A stretch of DNA of 64,000 nucleotides, taken from NCBI GenBank assembly GCA_037179335.1, contig JAKZHN010000018.1, positions 718,329 to 782,328 of the forward strand, written 5' to 3'. The position numbers were made by a program, and so were the translations under genes. This document shows, piece after piece, positions 22,456 through 35,098 of the stretch; position 1 is the first letter of the stretch, and every line of letters starts with the position of its first letter. Under the pieces are notes generated by a model that was given only the letters and a program-made list of their open reading frames with translations, was not told the origin of the DNA and did no database searches. The stretch comes from Cyclaneusma minus. Its lineage: Eukaryota; Ascomycota; Leotiomycetes; Marthamycetales; Marthamycetaceae.

Positions 22456-25400
22456 TCACTGTCCCGAAGGACCGCGAGCTTTCCTCGACTCCTTCTTCTT
22501 CGCGCAATTGGCAGCATCCTTCAAAGTCTCCCACAACTTGAAGAACGCTTTTTTGTGCATAGTGTGGAGCACCCACAAAGTCCCATCCGCAAGCCTTACA
22601 CCGACGTTGTTGGTACCGTTGGGGTGGACTCGCGTCCCTTTGGACATATGGGGTATCTCGAACACATGGATCGGGGTCCCCTGGGCCCACCATACCTCAA
22701 CGGTTGGATCCTGGCCGGCAACTTGGTAGATTCGCACACTGTTCGCTTTTTGCTCTTCTTGTCCGTTGATACTCACGGCGTTGAGAGTATCGACGTAGAG
22801 AAGGGCTGCGTTGGCGGGAAGCGGAGGTTTTGATGGATAGGCCATCCCCAGTGATGGCATGTTACCAAAACGCGGGACCTTGCTGGTCGGTGCTGATGAC
22901 GGAGCGTTGGTGGGCGCAGTAATCTTCGCAGCACTAGGGGAGTAGCCACTACCCCCTTCGGCCCACATTGAGGCGCCGAGTGAAGGCATGCCTTTGGTCA
23001 CTTCGTCCAATGTGGAAGCCGCCGGTGCCGGTGCGGGAGGGGAGCTGGTAGTCGCGAGGATAGTCTGTTCGACTTTTGGCTCAACAAGGTTATCGATCGG
23101 GGATGTCATGGACGAAGTCTCTTCATCAGCAGGATTATTCGTGGCACTAGCAACACCCTCATTACCGTCTCTCGCCCACATTGACTGATCAAGGGCGCCG
23201 CGGACAGTGGACGTTGAAGGTGATTTGGAAGCTGGTGGGGTTGGTCCGGGAGAGGATCTGGGAATCGTTTCCACGATCTGTCCAACAACTGATTCAGCCA
23301 AGCTGTCGGGTGGCGATGTCGAAGAAGAGGCCCCATTATTAACGCAACCACCCGTAGCATCAGTTTCATCCGCCCACATTGATTGTCCGAGGGCACCTAA
23401 GCCTTTGATCGCCGGACTCGACTTCGAAACGGGTGATGCTGGTTCGGGAGGGGACTCGACGGTTGTTAGAATGGTCTGTGGAGCGATCGACTCAGTAACA
23501 GCCGGTTTCAGGTCAACCGTGTCTTGGGTATGGTCCACAGGCTCAATATCTGGGAGAGAGCTACGCTCGCTGCTGCTCGAGCCATGATCGGACTCAACTG
23601 AGCTAGGTGCTGGTTGCTTCGACGAGAGTACCGACGTAGGGAAATCACGCGGATTCGCAGCCGGACTCGAAGCTGGGCTCCATACTGTGTCTGGGACAAC
23701 GGACTGCACACCAATGCTCGACTCTGGGGTCTCAGAGGTATCACTTAAAGAAAGCTGCGAGATCAGGTCGGTGAGTTCTTCATCGATGACTAGCTCCGAT
23801 TCCTCTGAAACAGCCTGCGTAGCACCACTGCTCTCTGATCCCAAGGTTGAAGATGACGATGTGAATGCGTGGCTGTCCTTTGCTGACATACTGCCCGTGC
23901 TTTTGGATACATCATGGTCTTCTTGAGTCTCCGAGTCTCGGGTTTTTTTCGCTCCATTGCTCCCAATAAGGCTGTTCTTGAGTACACTAAAGATTCGCTC
24001 AATGTCGTCGATCGTTGGGAGTTCGGCGATTCGGGATTCCACGGGAGCAAACTTCTCTGTGTCTAGGATAGCTGACGCTAGAGAGAGCAGGTCTTTCATC
24101 TCGGAAATATTGGGTATTCCTTTGAGGGCTGTGTGAATGGGAACAAAATAACTATTGATGAGGATGTTCCCGAAGGATTCAAGCATCTGTTCAATGGTCT
24201 CCGTGGTCGGCAGCGTAGAGATCTTTGTATTGAAGGGAGCGAGCATTCTTTCGAACGTCTCGGCGGTCGGCAGAGCAGAAATCTTGCTATCTAAGGGAGT
24301 GAGCATTTGTTTGATCGTCTCCGCGGTCGGCAAAGCAGAAATCATGATATCGAGCGGTTCGATGATTTCCTTGATGTTGTTAATGCTCGGAAGCGAAGGT
24401 ATGCTCTTCAGCACCGGCGCCATAACCTCCGCCAGTAACTTCCGAACGAAATCTTTCATCTGCTTCGTTGTTGCCAGATCACTCAACATTGCCTTCGTCG
24501 CCAGAGGTCGTATCAAATCTTCCATTCTTGCCGCTGTGGGGAGTGATGCCAAGGTCGTTACCACGGGATCGATCATATCTCTCAAAGTATCGGTGCTCGG
24601 GAGCCTGGAAAATGACGGTTCGAGGGATCGTATGAGCTCTTTCATATGAGCAGTGGTAGGCTGGGATGCGAGAGTCGTCTTCAGTTCCTGAATATCCTCG
24701 GTATACACCGGCAAATCGTCAATATCCTTCCTTAGCGTGCTGTACATGTCTTGAATAGTTGCTTTGGTGGGGACATTATCAACTTGGTGTAGACATTGCG
24801 CTCGAAGTCCTTGACTAAGCCAGTCACCGCTTTCATGCTCTCTTCGAAGCGTACGACTGTGACGAAATCGCCACTTTGGTTTGGTACGATGGTGGGCGTC
24901 GGTTCAAGAGAGGGGATATCTTGGTTGAGTGGCTGCAGGAAGGTGGTAAGCTTGTGCACGGCGGCGTGCAGCGTATCAAATTTCTCGCTAATCTTGTTCA
25001 GATCTGCCTTCGTTTCGAGAGCTATGGTCGTAGCCAGCCATTGATCATCCTTATTAATAGCGCCAGAACATCGCGACAATGTGCGCAGAACTGCGACAAC
25101 GAGGGTGACCGCAAGGATGAGGATCATCAATGGCATACTTTGCAAGAGATAAAGAATCCTCGCTAAAGTATGGAAGGGCAAAATGATTCCAGATTCGTCT
25201 CCCAAAAGACAACGCACCATACCGCCAGTATCCCCATCTGGCATCTGTAGCAGGACAGTCATATATACTATCCAGCTATCTGGAGCCTTGACAAGCAAGT
25301 TGGGGCCGTTTTGCAGGGAACCACCAAAGGGTAGGAGGTCTCGAAGATTGGTCAACTCGCAACCGCAGTCGAAGCAGTCGGCACAAGGTAGAAAGAAATG

Positions 25401-25769
25401 CATGATCGAGTTAGCGTCGCGGTAGAAGAGCAGCTGCCACTCGAAGGCCAGGCTTATGCGCATATTCTCGATGCCAATGTATGTGATGAGTAGAGCAACT
25501 AGCGCGCCAGTCAAGGCGGCCTTGAAAGCGCGGGTGGCTCGGCAGAACAACATGATGGCTGCAAAGCCCATGATTATGTGTATGGTTGCCGACTGGGCGT
25601 TGAAGAATTGCGCGAAACCGTGGAGCGAGTGCGAAGTGTGGTCGAGGCGCGAAGTCAGGTCGTCGACAGGAGTGTAGGTGTAGAGGAGGGTGATGACGAG
25701 GCAAAGGAGCGCACCAATCGCGGTAGCTTTGGCTCCGAGCGCGAGAGAGATTCGATCCGAGCAAATCAT
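22456..25769 (-). CDS. Large multipass membrane protein with 20-residue repeats; frame break
   Basis: Two open frames of 345 and 763 codons overlap near 24732-24780 and read as one protein of about 1100 residues if one base is added between about 24762 and 24801. Continuing in the second frame upstream of its first Met gives VDNVPTKATIQDM, which fits the repeat pattern below. The first part has about four hydrophobic segments (for example AIGALLCLVITLLYTY, IIMGFAAIMLF, ALTGALVALLITYIGI, MPLMILILAVTLVVAVL). It is followed by amphipathic sequence with repeats of the form ISALPTAETIKQMLTPLDSK, in tandem as 60 bp DNA units at about 24160-24360. The middle is Ser/Pro-rich; the last ~130 residues look globular (VEVWWAQGTPIHVFEI). 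I recognise no family. ATG at 25769 (CGCCATGAT). Confidence 0.65.
24160..24360 (-). repeat. 60 bp tandem repeats inside the membrane-protein gene
   Basis: Three successive ~60 bp units encode 20-residue repeats with the core LPT-[AT]-ET-[IF]-x-x-ML. Flanking, more diverged units extend the same pattern to about 24650. Confidence 0.8.
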
Positions 25770-27094
25770 GGCGATCGCGGGAGCTATGCGCTCGGGGATG
25801 TGGGGATGTCGAGAAGGGTGTCGGCTTGGTCGAGGATTGTCGGCCTGGTCGAGGGAGGAGATAGCGGGTTCTTGTAGAAGGAGACTATGGAAGTGGCTTT
25901 TATGCGCAGTCGGATGCTGGAAATGAACGAGTTCGGAATCAGCAATGCCAAACGCAGAAAGTGGGAGAAGGAAGAAAAACTTGAAAGGTGGATGGAGCTC
26001 GCGCTGTATTTATATCCAGAGTCGCGCTGGCGGCTCGCCTCAAGTCGCTCGCCTACTTAGTTCAAAAGCTCGCGCTTGAATTGTTTGCCGCTGGTATTTC
26101 GCCGCATGTTTTTCTATGGGACTCGGAGAATCTAAGCGTTCCGTTATAGTTGGTAGGTCAACCCTTAAGCGACAGCGAGGTCTGAAAAGTGAAAACGACG
26201 GCGAGATTTATGAACGAGAAGAAGATTTGCAAACGATAGTCTACTTTCCTATCGAGAAGATAAAGGCAAGCGTGATAAAACTGTGGCTTGACTATGCTAT
26301 GGGGAAATGTGAGTTCGAAACTTGACCCCTATTTCTTCGATTCTTCGTGAACTCCCAACTCCCAAGCCCAACTCCTACTCCTTACCCCTTAGTTCACTAA
26401 ATGCAAGTATCTCATCGTCTGATTCGATATATGAGTAGCATACTAGTCTTTCAACTTCTTTCGACCGCTAAGTCCAAGTCATGACGGGTTAATACTGATT
26501 GTCACAATACTGGGTGGGATGGAAGAGTGGGATCGAGGTATGACATTTGTTGTTGCGCAGAAAAGAAGAGCTCTACCGTCTAAGCTAGCTATATGTATGT
26601 GTATTTGTGGAATGGGGTGCTTGCCCTTAGGTGCAAACGTGAGGGATAGTCATATAGCATGGTCACCGGCCGTTATAGTGGTACCGTGATAAGTACTCGA
26701 AGAGGAATGACCGTGCCACTTGGTACTCAAATAGACCAGAAATGGCCAGGGATTATGGCAAGAAAGTGGGTTTCACTCAACTAAAGATGAATAGTTCGAG
26801 ATGTGTATTCGTCAAATTCAGAGCGTGAGCCATAAACTTGGTTTGATTATTTCCCTCGATTGGTTTACCGAAGTCATCCCATAGCCCTCTATTCTATCAC
26901 AAAACCCCAACTCCGTCTAAAGCCCACCAGCCATCCTCCTCTCCGCCCCATTACCAGCCTCCTCCAAACCCCCTACCACGCACCCCCATACCTCTCAACC
27001 AAGCATCCAGTCCTCAAGCCCTCAAGCCCTCAAACCCCCTATTCCCAACTTCCCATCTCCCCATCATCCCGTCCCACCAGCCATCCCCTCTCCC
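25770..27094. other. Intergenic; C-rich tract at 26860-27094
   Basis: No exon was recognised. The last ~230 bp before the stop of the secreted-protein gene is extremely C-rich and G-poor on the plus strand (runs such as CCTCAAGCCCTCAAGCCC). The 3' UTR of the minus-strand gene would therefore be G-rich. Confidence 0.55.
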
Positions 27095-27645
27095 TTAGTA
27101 CTCCAGCTGCACCGGCACCCCATTAACAGTAACCGTCACATTCCCCGTCTTGAAGTCGCCAAAAATCGCCACATCCACCGTCTTATTCGCCGCAATAACC
27201 CCGCCAAAGCCAAACGTCAAGCTGTCCTTCGTGACCGTCCAGCCACCACCAAGAGAGCCTTGCCAGCTGTTGTTGCTGCCGGGGATACCGGCGTTGAAGC
27301 CTCCACCTAGAAGAGCTGTTTTTGCGCAAAAACGTCAGTGTTCATTCTTCATTATCTTACAAATGTGATTTGAAGCTGGGAGGGTAAAGTTTGGAGTGTG
27401 AATTCGGGAGTGTGAAGTGTGGGAATTGAAAAAATTGAAAACTAGGGCGAAAACATACTGCTGTTAAAGTTCAATCCAACACCAGCAGAGTAGCCCCAGA
27501 AAAGGTTGTCGGCGCCCCACGACAGTTCACCGGACTTGGTAGCCTGGTCGACGCTGTTCACGCCATTGACCGAGATGTTTTGCGCAAACGCGGTAGTGGC
27601 GAGCGCCACGAGGGCAGCGGGAACGGCAGCGATCTCGAAACGCAT
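27095..27645 (-). CDS. Small secreted cysteine-free protein, unknown function
   Basis: Exons 27645-27459 and 27315-27095 encode about 135 residues. A signal peptide is clear (MRFEIAAVPAALVALATTAFA, cleavage probably before QNIS). The mature part has no cysteine. It is Gly/Asn/Val-rich with alternating hydrophobic stretches (LTFGFGGVIAANKTVDVAI, NVTVTVNGVPV), suggesting a small beta-rich protein. Several N-glycosylation sequons are visible (NIS, NST across the splice, NNS, NKT, NVT). The intron (143 nt) runs GTATGT to AACAG in phase 1. I do not recognise the family; a cell-wall or secreted surface protein is plausible. The G-poor block directly downstream marks the end of the gene. Confidence 0.75.
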
Positions 27646-29306
27646 TTTTAAATTCGGATGTCGAAAAAGACGATTAGGTGTATTAAAAGCGGTAAGGTAG
27701 CGCAATAGGAAAGCGTTGGTCGTGTATGAGACTTGTTCGATAGAAAAGAACGGATGGATATGTGTATGATGGAACGAATGACTGATGTTGACTGTTTTGC
27801 TTGCGTGCTGTCAGAAATCGGAAAAGAGAGAGGGAGGTGGGATGATCGCATTGACGATGTCTTATATGGAAATGTAACCTTGAGCCCGGAGAGCGCGGAT
27901 GAACGATTTCCAAGCCATGCCGCACGCCATGGTAGGATTCCCTAGCATCCCGGGGCCCCAGGAAGAGCCCGATGACCGCGGCGCCATGCGGCTCTTGCTA
28001 CATAACAGAAACATTGAAGCCATGCTGATGCTGAGGGCAGATCCATGTAGTCAGGTTAAGCATAATTTAAGACCTCCCGGCGAGTGTGATTTCGAAATTT
28101 ACAGAAGCGAAAGTGGTTGCTTGGGTTGCTTGGATCCCCTGTCAGACGCACGACTCATGCAACACATACCACCGTGCAACCCCCGGATTCAGACGCTTTG
28201 AATGCGCTGGAGTGAGATTCTTTACAAACACATAGCATTCGTCATATTTGTTCTCAGCCTCTTTGCAGAAACTCTAAATGTCCGTAATCCGTAAGAAATG
28301 ACGAAGACCTTGGCTTCTTGGAGCACGACTCGGGGGAGCAGGCAAGGTTGGTCGGCAGCGCTAGAAAACTTTAAATCGACCTCCCGTACTCACTTCCCTC
28401 ATGTCACTTCTCTCCAGATCCCTACATGTAATGATGACTCCCAAAGCCGTCTGAGTATCAAGTCATCAGCATCACATTCACAATCCACATGAATCATTCA
28501 CTTCATTCACTTCATTCACATGTTCACCGTTTCTCCTCTCCATCAAACGAGTCACTCACTCAATTTCAAAACATTGAAGAAAGTTTTCGCAAAGAATCGC
28601 CACAAAAGGCCCAAACTGCCAAAATTAGATCCCGCAGAACGCCGGGCTTTCGGGCTTCGACGGCCGTAAGTTTGCCCCCTGAAAGCCTGTGCTGAATGCC
28701 ACATCATCAGAAAGTATATGATCGAAGCTTCCGTGCTCCAACAGGCAACAACATAGCCTTTCGTACGCGCAGAAACTATGTTCCAAGGACATAGACTTCG
28801 ACGGCCCGAGACCCGAGAATTTGGTGCGGGCACGCTGCACGAAATCCCGCTCCATAATGTGTGACTGACTGCAATGCGCGCTGCATAACCCCGCACAAGC
28901 ACACGTGTGCATAAAGTATGAGGCAATTGACAGCTCATTCATTATTGCGCCATATTGAGAAACATCACGAAAAAACCTGCCTCGTGCATAATCCCATTTA
29001 TCATTGTGACTTAGCACGATTCGGAAAAGCAATTTCATTGCTTTGCTTTGCTTTGCCTGCCCGCCCGTCGTTTCAAAATGCTAAAAACGCCCGAAAATGT
29101 CTCTGTGAACCGTCTCGCAGACGCCACCCCGTCTCTTGCTCTGGGAAACTATGCATCGCCGAACAGACCCAGGCCGCCCGAAAAAAAAATGCAATACCTG
29201 TGTACCATGCAACCAACGAACCCGAACGAGCGTAACACATTACACCTGCTCCTCCTCTTCTACGCTTTCAAACTGAGTCGCAAAAACAACTCCAACCACC
29301 TCGTTC
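27646..29306. other. Intergenic, no gene seen
   Basis: A divergent or terminal spacer between two minus-strand genes. A short CATTCACTT doublet lies near 28494-28520 and the dispersed repeat TTTGCTTTGC near 29038-29058. No RNA gene was recognised. Confidence 0.45.
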
Positions 29307-30833
29307 TCACGATGCATTAGCCACCTGCCCGTTCTCCTCGACCACAGTGCTTCGCTTCCGATACATACGAAACTGCACAAAAATGATCCCATCCTCGACC
29401 ATCGTTCCCAGACTACCGATCAACCACGGCAAGTTAGTCCACAAATAGTCTTTCTGCAAGCTGTGGAACAGAATGCCAGCACCGTATGTGGCGTTTCCGA
29501 GGAGCGAGAGGAGGAAGAAGAGCAGAGCGAGGCCTTCGCAAGATTTTTCGCGGTGGTTTTTGATGATTTGGGGGATGCGTGCTCTGCTGTCAGTCAGTAC
29601 TGTGTCTCCTCCTGATCGAGCGAACATGAATTCAAGGATGCCGTTCTTTGCTTCCTTCATCGGGCCAGGAGAACTCACCCAAGATAGCAGACCGCACTCG
29701 CATATCCCAGAATTTCGGCACCTAACGGCGTATCCCTAACCTCCACCCCCACATCCGCATCATCAGGGGTCGGTTTCCACACGCCGCTCCTCCAGGCAGC
29801 CGCCCATCCCGCCGCACCAACCGCGCAAACCAGCGCTATGCTAATGGCATTCTTCAGTGCCTCCTTACCCGCACTCTCATCCTTACCATCATTCCTTCCC
29901 TGCTCTTCAACGACCTTGGCAGGAAGCGCATTACTAGGACGTCGACGCTGGGATCCAGGCAGACCCAAGGAAGAATTCGAGCGTTGACGCGCGAGGAGAG
30001 GTTCTTCCTCGGTGTCGGTGGGGATGGAGGAAGTTATGGAGGTGGTGGAGAAGGTGGAAGCACGGCGCCGGGAAGAGGAGGCTTTGAGTTTCTGATAGTA
30101 GAGGACTTGGGAGATGAGGACGAGGTCGGCGAAGCAGAAGTAGACTGCGAGGGCGATGACGGTGGGGACGAGTTGAGCCCAGATTGCGCCTGGAGGGGTC
30201 TTAGTTGGTGGGAAGGGAGAGTGAAGTGAAGTGTGGGAGGTGAGTGATGAGGAAGATGCGTGAGGAAGATGCGTGAGGAAGATGAGTGAGGAGAGGGCAG
30301 AGTAAGGGGAGGGGGGAGAAGACACGTGATAGAGGAAGATGTGAGGCATGTGAGACTTGAGGTCTCAAGACCACGGATGTCCTCGTCCTTCTACCAAGTC
30401 TCCAAGAACCCCGACCCCAGAATACCACCCCGCCGAGCGCCGCATCAAGAACCCGAATGACAAAAAATCGCAGGCAACAAGGACTGCCAAAGAGAGCAAA
30501 GCCAAACTCACCACTCAGATTCGTAATATCCCCCACCATCCACACCAGCAAAAACGCCAGCGAAATGCCCTCCGCATTTCCCGTCTTATAGTTCAGGTAA
30601 AGTTGCGGCAGCTATCACATTCCATCATTAGCATGCTCTCTTCACTCCCCATCCTCCATCATCCCATGTTTCCAGACTTCCAGGAAACATATCGCTTTGT
30701 ACTTTCGCGAGGACCGGTAGATCAGTAAACTCACCAGCAGGAAAATCCACGTCGCAAGACTGATACTCCCAAACACGCCCGACAGCGCCTCTTGCACCGT
30801 CAGCGCCTCCGCCGCTCTGCTCGCATAGTCCAT
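29307..30833 (-). CDS. PQ-loop vacuolar amino-acid transporter (YPQ/RTC2-like)
   Basis: Four exons, 30833-30735, 30611-30512, 30189-29679 and 29583-29307, give about 328 residues. Two PQ-loop motifs are present: LPQLYLNYKTGNAEGIS in exon 2 (around residue 35) and ARIPQIIKNHREKSCEGLAL in exon 4 (around residue 240). Each sits at the start of a three-helix half, so about seven membrane segments fit the family. Yeast Ypq1-3 and animal PQLC2 export cationic amino acids from vacuole or lysosome; the substrate here is inferred. The ~90-residue loop between the halves is Ser/Arg-rich and contains EEEPLLARQ, a possible acidic dileucine vacuole-sorting signal. All introns begin GTGAGT and end AG, and every phase fits. 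Confidence 0.9.
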
Positions 30834-33800
30834 GGTTGCTGAATGCGACGTCGTGGTGGTGGTGGTGAAGAAGTGCGATAAGGAAGCCATATGTTTCCCT
30901 TGCGTGTCCCAAGTCCCTCGGTCTCTTATCTCTGGCTCGCTGTTCCGTACTCGCCTGTCGCTCTTTCCCAGCCTTTCCAAGATTTCTTTCCCGTCCTTCT
31001 CTCGCAGAACAAAGACAAGTAGGTGTTTACTGCGGAGAACCGTCCGCGTCGCAAACTCTCAAGTCTTTAGAAAAAATATTCGCATCGCGTGTTCACGAGG
31101 TGCAAAACAACGTGAAAACTGGACCTGACACCGCAAAAGTCAGGTGTGCGAAATCTCTAGCGCAGAGATAACGATCTGTGTCGTGTGTCATGAAAATTTC
31201 TGCACCTCTCATTGGGCCGTGTCGAGCGAAGCCGCGCTTGTGGCGGCATGAGATAAGCATGCATGTGGAAAGAACCGGGGAACGAAGCGAGGCTGCGAGC
31301 CTTGTGTCGAAGCAAGAACAGTGGGGCCGGATGCGACGCTGCAACATGCACTTGGGACGAAAATCTCGTGACCGCACGTGCGATCCTACGATGTTATGTT
31401 GGTTTTCCCAACTACTTCCAGCCTATGTCGAGAGATCTGTGTTTTTAATAAACGAATGGAGATGGGGATTTTGGAGGGACGCTGAGAAGCGGAAATTGGT
31501 AAGTTTGTGTTTTCGAGACACACCCGGAATTGGGATTCGAGGTATGTAGAAGATGACGATGGGTTTGACTTTTTGCACTACCATCCATTTTTTGAAATTT
31601 TCAGAATCAGACACTGTTTGTGATTGAACTCGGTTTACAAACGCAAAAAGTAAAGTGGCATCGTGCGGTCTGAAACATTCTGGTCACCTTGTTTCGACAA
31701 GAGAACATGAAGACATTCGCACACATTTTGGTATATAATTAAATATCTAGGCCAAGATGGCAACTTCAAAGATTATATTTGGTATATACATGTGAGTGGC
31801 AGTCGTCAACTCGTGTCCATAGATGCAGGCTGGACTTCCCCTGTTTTCCAAATGTCCCATAACCGCCCAGTTTCCATGGTGAAGAAAATGTTCCGTGGGA
31901 ATTAACCGTCCTGATATCCGGCCCAGAAATGTGTGAATGCATGTACAAGTGTACGCACCGACTAAAGAAGCTTCCTTTTGGCCATTCCGTCTCGATCCCA
32001 GAGAACATACATGCTCTGAAGCCGGGTCTGTTGGAGAGCAATGGGATAGGTGGGGACATCTGCTCGAAGAGAACACGATATCAAGAAAGGACCAACAGGT
32101 CCCGACACCGCCAGTGAGTTCAAGTTGCTTTTGCTGTCCGATGTCCTTCTCAACAATCACCCATGCCATTTCAATAATTCTTCTTCACTCTGTACGACTT
32201 GGTGACCTGGATCCCATCCTGTCCCCTATAATAATAAACGATATTGTTCTCAGACCCAGAATCCATAGGGCATGATGTCGGCGGTCGCGAGGCTGAAAGA
32301 TGCTGCAGCAGGAGAGAAAGGGAGAAGTCCAGGAGTTGGGAGAGTAGACTCACACAGGCTCACAGATATTCCATACCTTGGGTCTTTGGAAGTACTTATG
32401 GATGCCGGAAAAAGTGAAAGCGTGTATATACATTACCCCTCTTTGCCTTTCCATTGCTCTCAACAACGAATGACAGATAGGACAGAGGCTTGAAGAACGC
32501 CTCCTTACTGTTCAAGCGCCCCTTGGGTTACACTGATTGCCGGCATGGTGGATTACGAAAAGCTAATTGTCGAGCACCCCAGGAACAATGCACGAGTAGG
32601 TTCAGCGCCGACCATCGCTGAAATACTAGAGGGAGCTCGATTGACTGCGTAAAGCATGCTTCCAGAGGCATTGTGCCCCCTAATTTGGCATTGAGGCTCA
32701 TGCTTTAACGTTCTTTCAGACGCAGGGCCGCCAGCACAGCTAGGGTAAGCTCGCAGCGATTCCGGGTACTTTCCCCACGTTCCATGATTCTCGACCGGAA
32801 CTTAGGATTTGGTCGGGATCTCGAAAGGGCAATGCTGCGTTGACGCAATATTACGCCCCGAAGACAGCGGAGACTCAAACCGAGGTCGACTTCAAGGAAT
32901 CAAGTTGGGCTCGAGAATCTGTGGCCTACCGTTGCAGGGTCTCAACTAGGTCTCGAGCTGGTGTTGGTAGCTAGTAGTTCGCGCTCACCGTGCGGGTGCA
33001 GTTCCTGGGTCACGCAGGTAGGCAGACGTTCCTGAGGCTTGCCTAGTGACATGTTAGTGATGAATTCTATATCGGTTGCAGGCAATTTAGCACAAATAAG
33101 TCCAAACTTAAAAAAGCAAGATATGGAAGAAAGGCTCGAAAATATACAGATTAGGTGACTGCACGGACTGGTTGATTCGGAGAACGATCCGGATGGAATG
33201 ATTGTGGGATGTGAGTAAAGGTGACGCCACGGGAAAATGAGGTTGGGTTGAAGAGGAAGGTGATATAGGGGAAGTTTTGGGGAGCGTTGGTTTGCTTGGG
33301 GGTGTAACGCAGCTTGCCATTGACTCTCTCAGGCTCATCTTCACGATCTCAACTCCTCGCGGTCTCGGTAGATGTGCGCATTGACGCAGAGCAGATCAAT
33401 CATCAGATCATCGCATATTCGCATGTCGCGCTTTACAATCGTAGCCGTGGGCTTCCAGAATCGGCGATGCGTTCTAACTTCAGCGGCTCCCTTCCTTCCC
33501 GGCAGCCCTAAGAAAGCTCGACGGGCAGGAAGACCCGGGCCACTCAACGTCGATGATGAAGGAGGCCATTCTCTGTACTAGAAATAGAGTTGACCGGGCA
33601 CTGTTCTACATGTAGTCTTCTAGAATCCACGCCTGCGCCATAGCGCCAGGACTAGGAGATTGGCGTAGCAGCACCATGATCGGCGCGAGTGAGCATCACA
33701 AAAACATGAAGGGATCGGACACTGAAGCGAGCCTCACGATCGATGGTGGTGTGATGTTGTCGGATTTCGAAGTCGCTCGTCGCCCGAGTTCTTGTGGGGT

Positions 33801-34500
33801 GAATTGATTGATAGTCGACAGCCACGCCTTGTTGCATTTGACGGCTGGTCGTCTCAATGGAGAGACTGGTGCACTGGTCTTTGAGAATGAAGTGTCGTTC
33901 TTGAACCTTGGAGGTGCCAAGTCGGCACTTTCCTTTAGGACGTAACCGGCAAGAAGAGTGGCGCCGGATGACAGCGGCGGCTGATGTGATGTTGAAATAG
34001 GTCACATGGTGTTGATTCTTGATATATTGAGGTGTGACTGGATGGAGCAAGTGTGGTGGGGAGATCGATCGTGCACATCAGTCAGACTTGAAGCTTGGTG
34101 CCTGATTGCCTAAGGCTCCCACGCCAACAGGACAAAATCTCCTGACCGAGTCGTAATATTCTTTTCCATGTCTTTTCCTCTTCTTCCTCTCGAAGGGCTC
34201 AGTTAACGGAGTCGCCAACTCGAGAACGCATAACGTCCGCATGCCAGAGCTTGGTCAATCTCCAGTCTCTGCTGTCGCTTCTTTTATGCACCGTTCGTGC
34301 GCCCCAGCCCTAGCATCACCGGTTTTCGAAGGTCCTGGTCATCTTCTTGTGACATGCAGACATTGCACAAATTTTGGACCATGGAATGTCTCAGCCAGTA
34401 TTCCTTGCCTCGAAATTTGATCAGAATGTATGTGATTGACGAGTTTCCATGGATGCAGGTGGAGTTGCCTTTCTCTCAGGAGTTCCACGACACAGCTAAC
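30834..34500. other. 3.7 kb without a recognised gene
   Basis: Many short overlapping frames occur but none has recognisable protein character, splice support or a start of note. No transposon or RNA gene was found. Confidence 0.45.
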
Positions 34501-35098
34501 CACGGTTACTCGTTTTTCTTGCAGCACATAGCAACAACCGCACTGAAAAATCGAGACAAAGTCATGTTCATCTACATGCAAGTATAAAGTAAAGCACCAA
34601 CCTACAAATGTCAATTTTTTTTCCTTTGCTCACGGTTACTTGTTTCTTGCACCAGCAACCACCGCATGCAAAATCGAGACAAATGTTATGTTTATCTATA
34701 CCAGGGCTGGCAATAGGTCGGGTCGACCTATATGTTAAATGGGTAGAAGCAGGTTGGGTCGGATTGGATAGGGGGTTTGACCCGACCTAGGGGGGTTGGG
34801 TCAGACCCGTGACCCAATCCATGGGTCAAATAGGTTAAATGGGCCGGATTACGTGATTTAGATATGGCTTAAAGTAAAGAAAAACCGCCAAAACCAGTTT
34901 TTATTAAAAAACATCCAACCCATGAGTCAACCCATGGATTATGGGTTAAATTGGATTAAGTTGGGTCAAACCCCCAACCCAAACCCATGGGTTGGGTGGG
35001 ACCCTTGACCCGACCCGACCCGACCTATTGCCAGCCCTAATCTATACATATGCAAGTATGAAGATACCCACCTGCAGATTTCTGTTTTATTTCCTTCC
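34501..35098 (+). repeat. ~130 bp tandem duplication, second copy split by a MITE
   Basis: Copy 1 (34501-34630) begins CACGGTTACTCGTTTTTCTT. Copy 2 begins at 34631 with CACGGTTACTTG, continues to 34701, and resumes after the inserted element to about 35098. Copy 1 (ATCTACATGCAAGTAT) shows the unoccupied form of the insertion site. Confidence 0.8.
34702..35039. mobile_element. hAT-like MITE, 338 bp, 8 bp target duplication
   Basis: The element starts CAGGGCTGGCAATAGGTCGG and ends with the inverse CGACCTATTGCCAGCCCTA, about 22 bp of near-perfect terminal inverted repeat. It is flanked on both sides by the direct 8 bp repeat ATCTATAC (34694-34701 and 35040-35047). A CAGGG-type end with an 8 bp duplication is typical of hAT elements. 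The interior is full of GGGTC/GACCC motifs on both strands, like hAT subterminal repeats, and has no transposase, so it is non-autonomous. It lies 410 bp upstream of a secreted-protein gene. Confidence 0.88.

Noticed and set aside
34985..35039. GACCCGACCCGACC run considered as telomere-like repeat
   Set aside because: It belongs to the subterminal and terminal repeats of the 338 bp MITE, which has its own target duplication.
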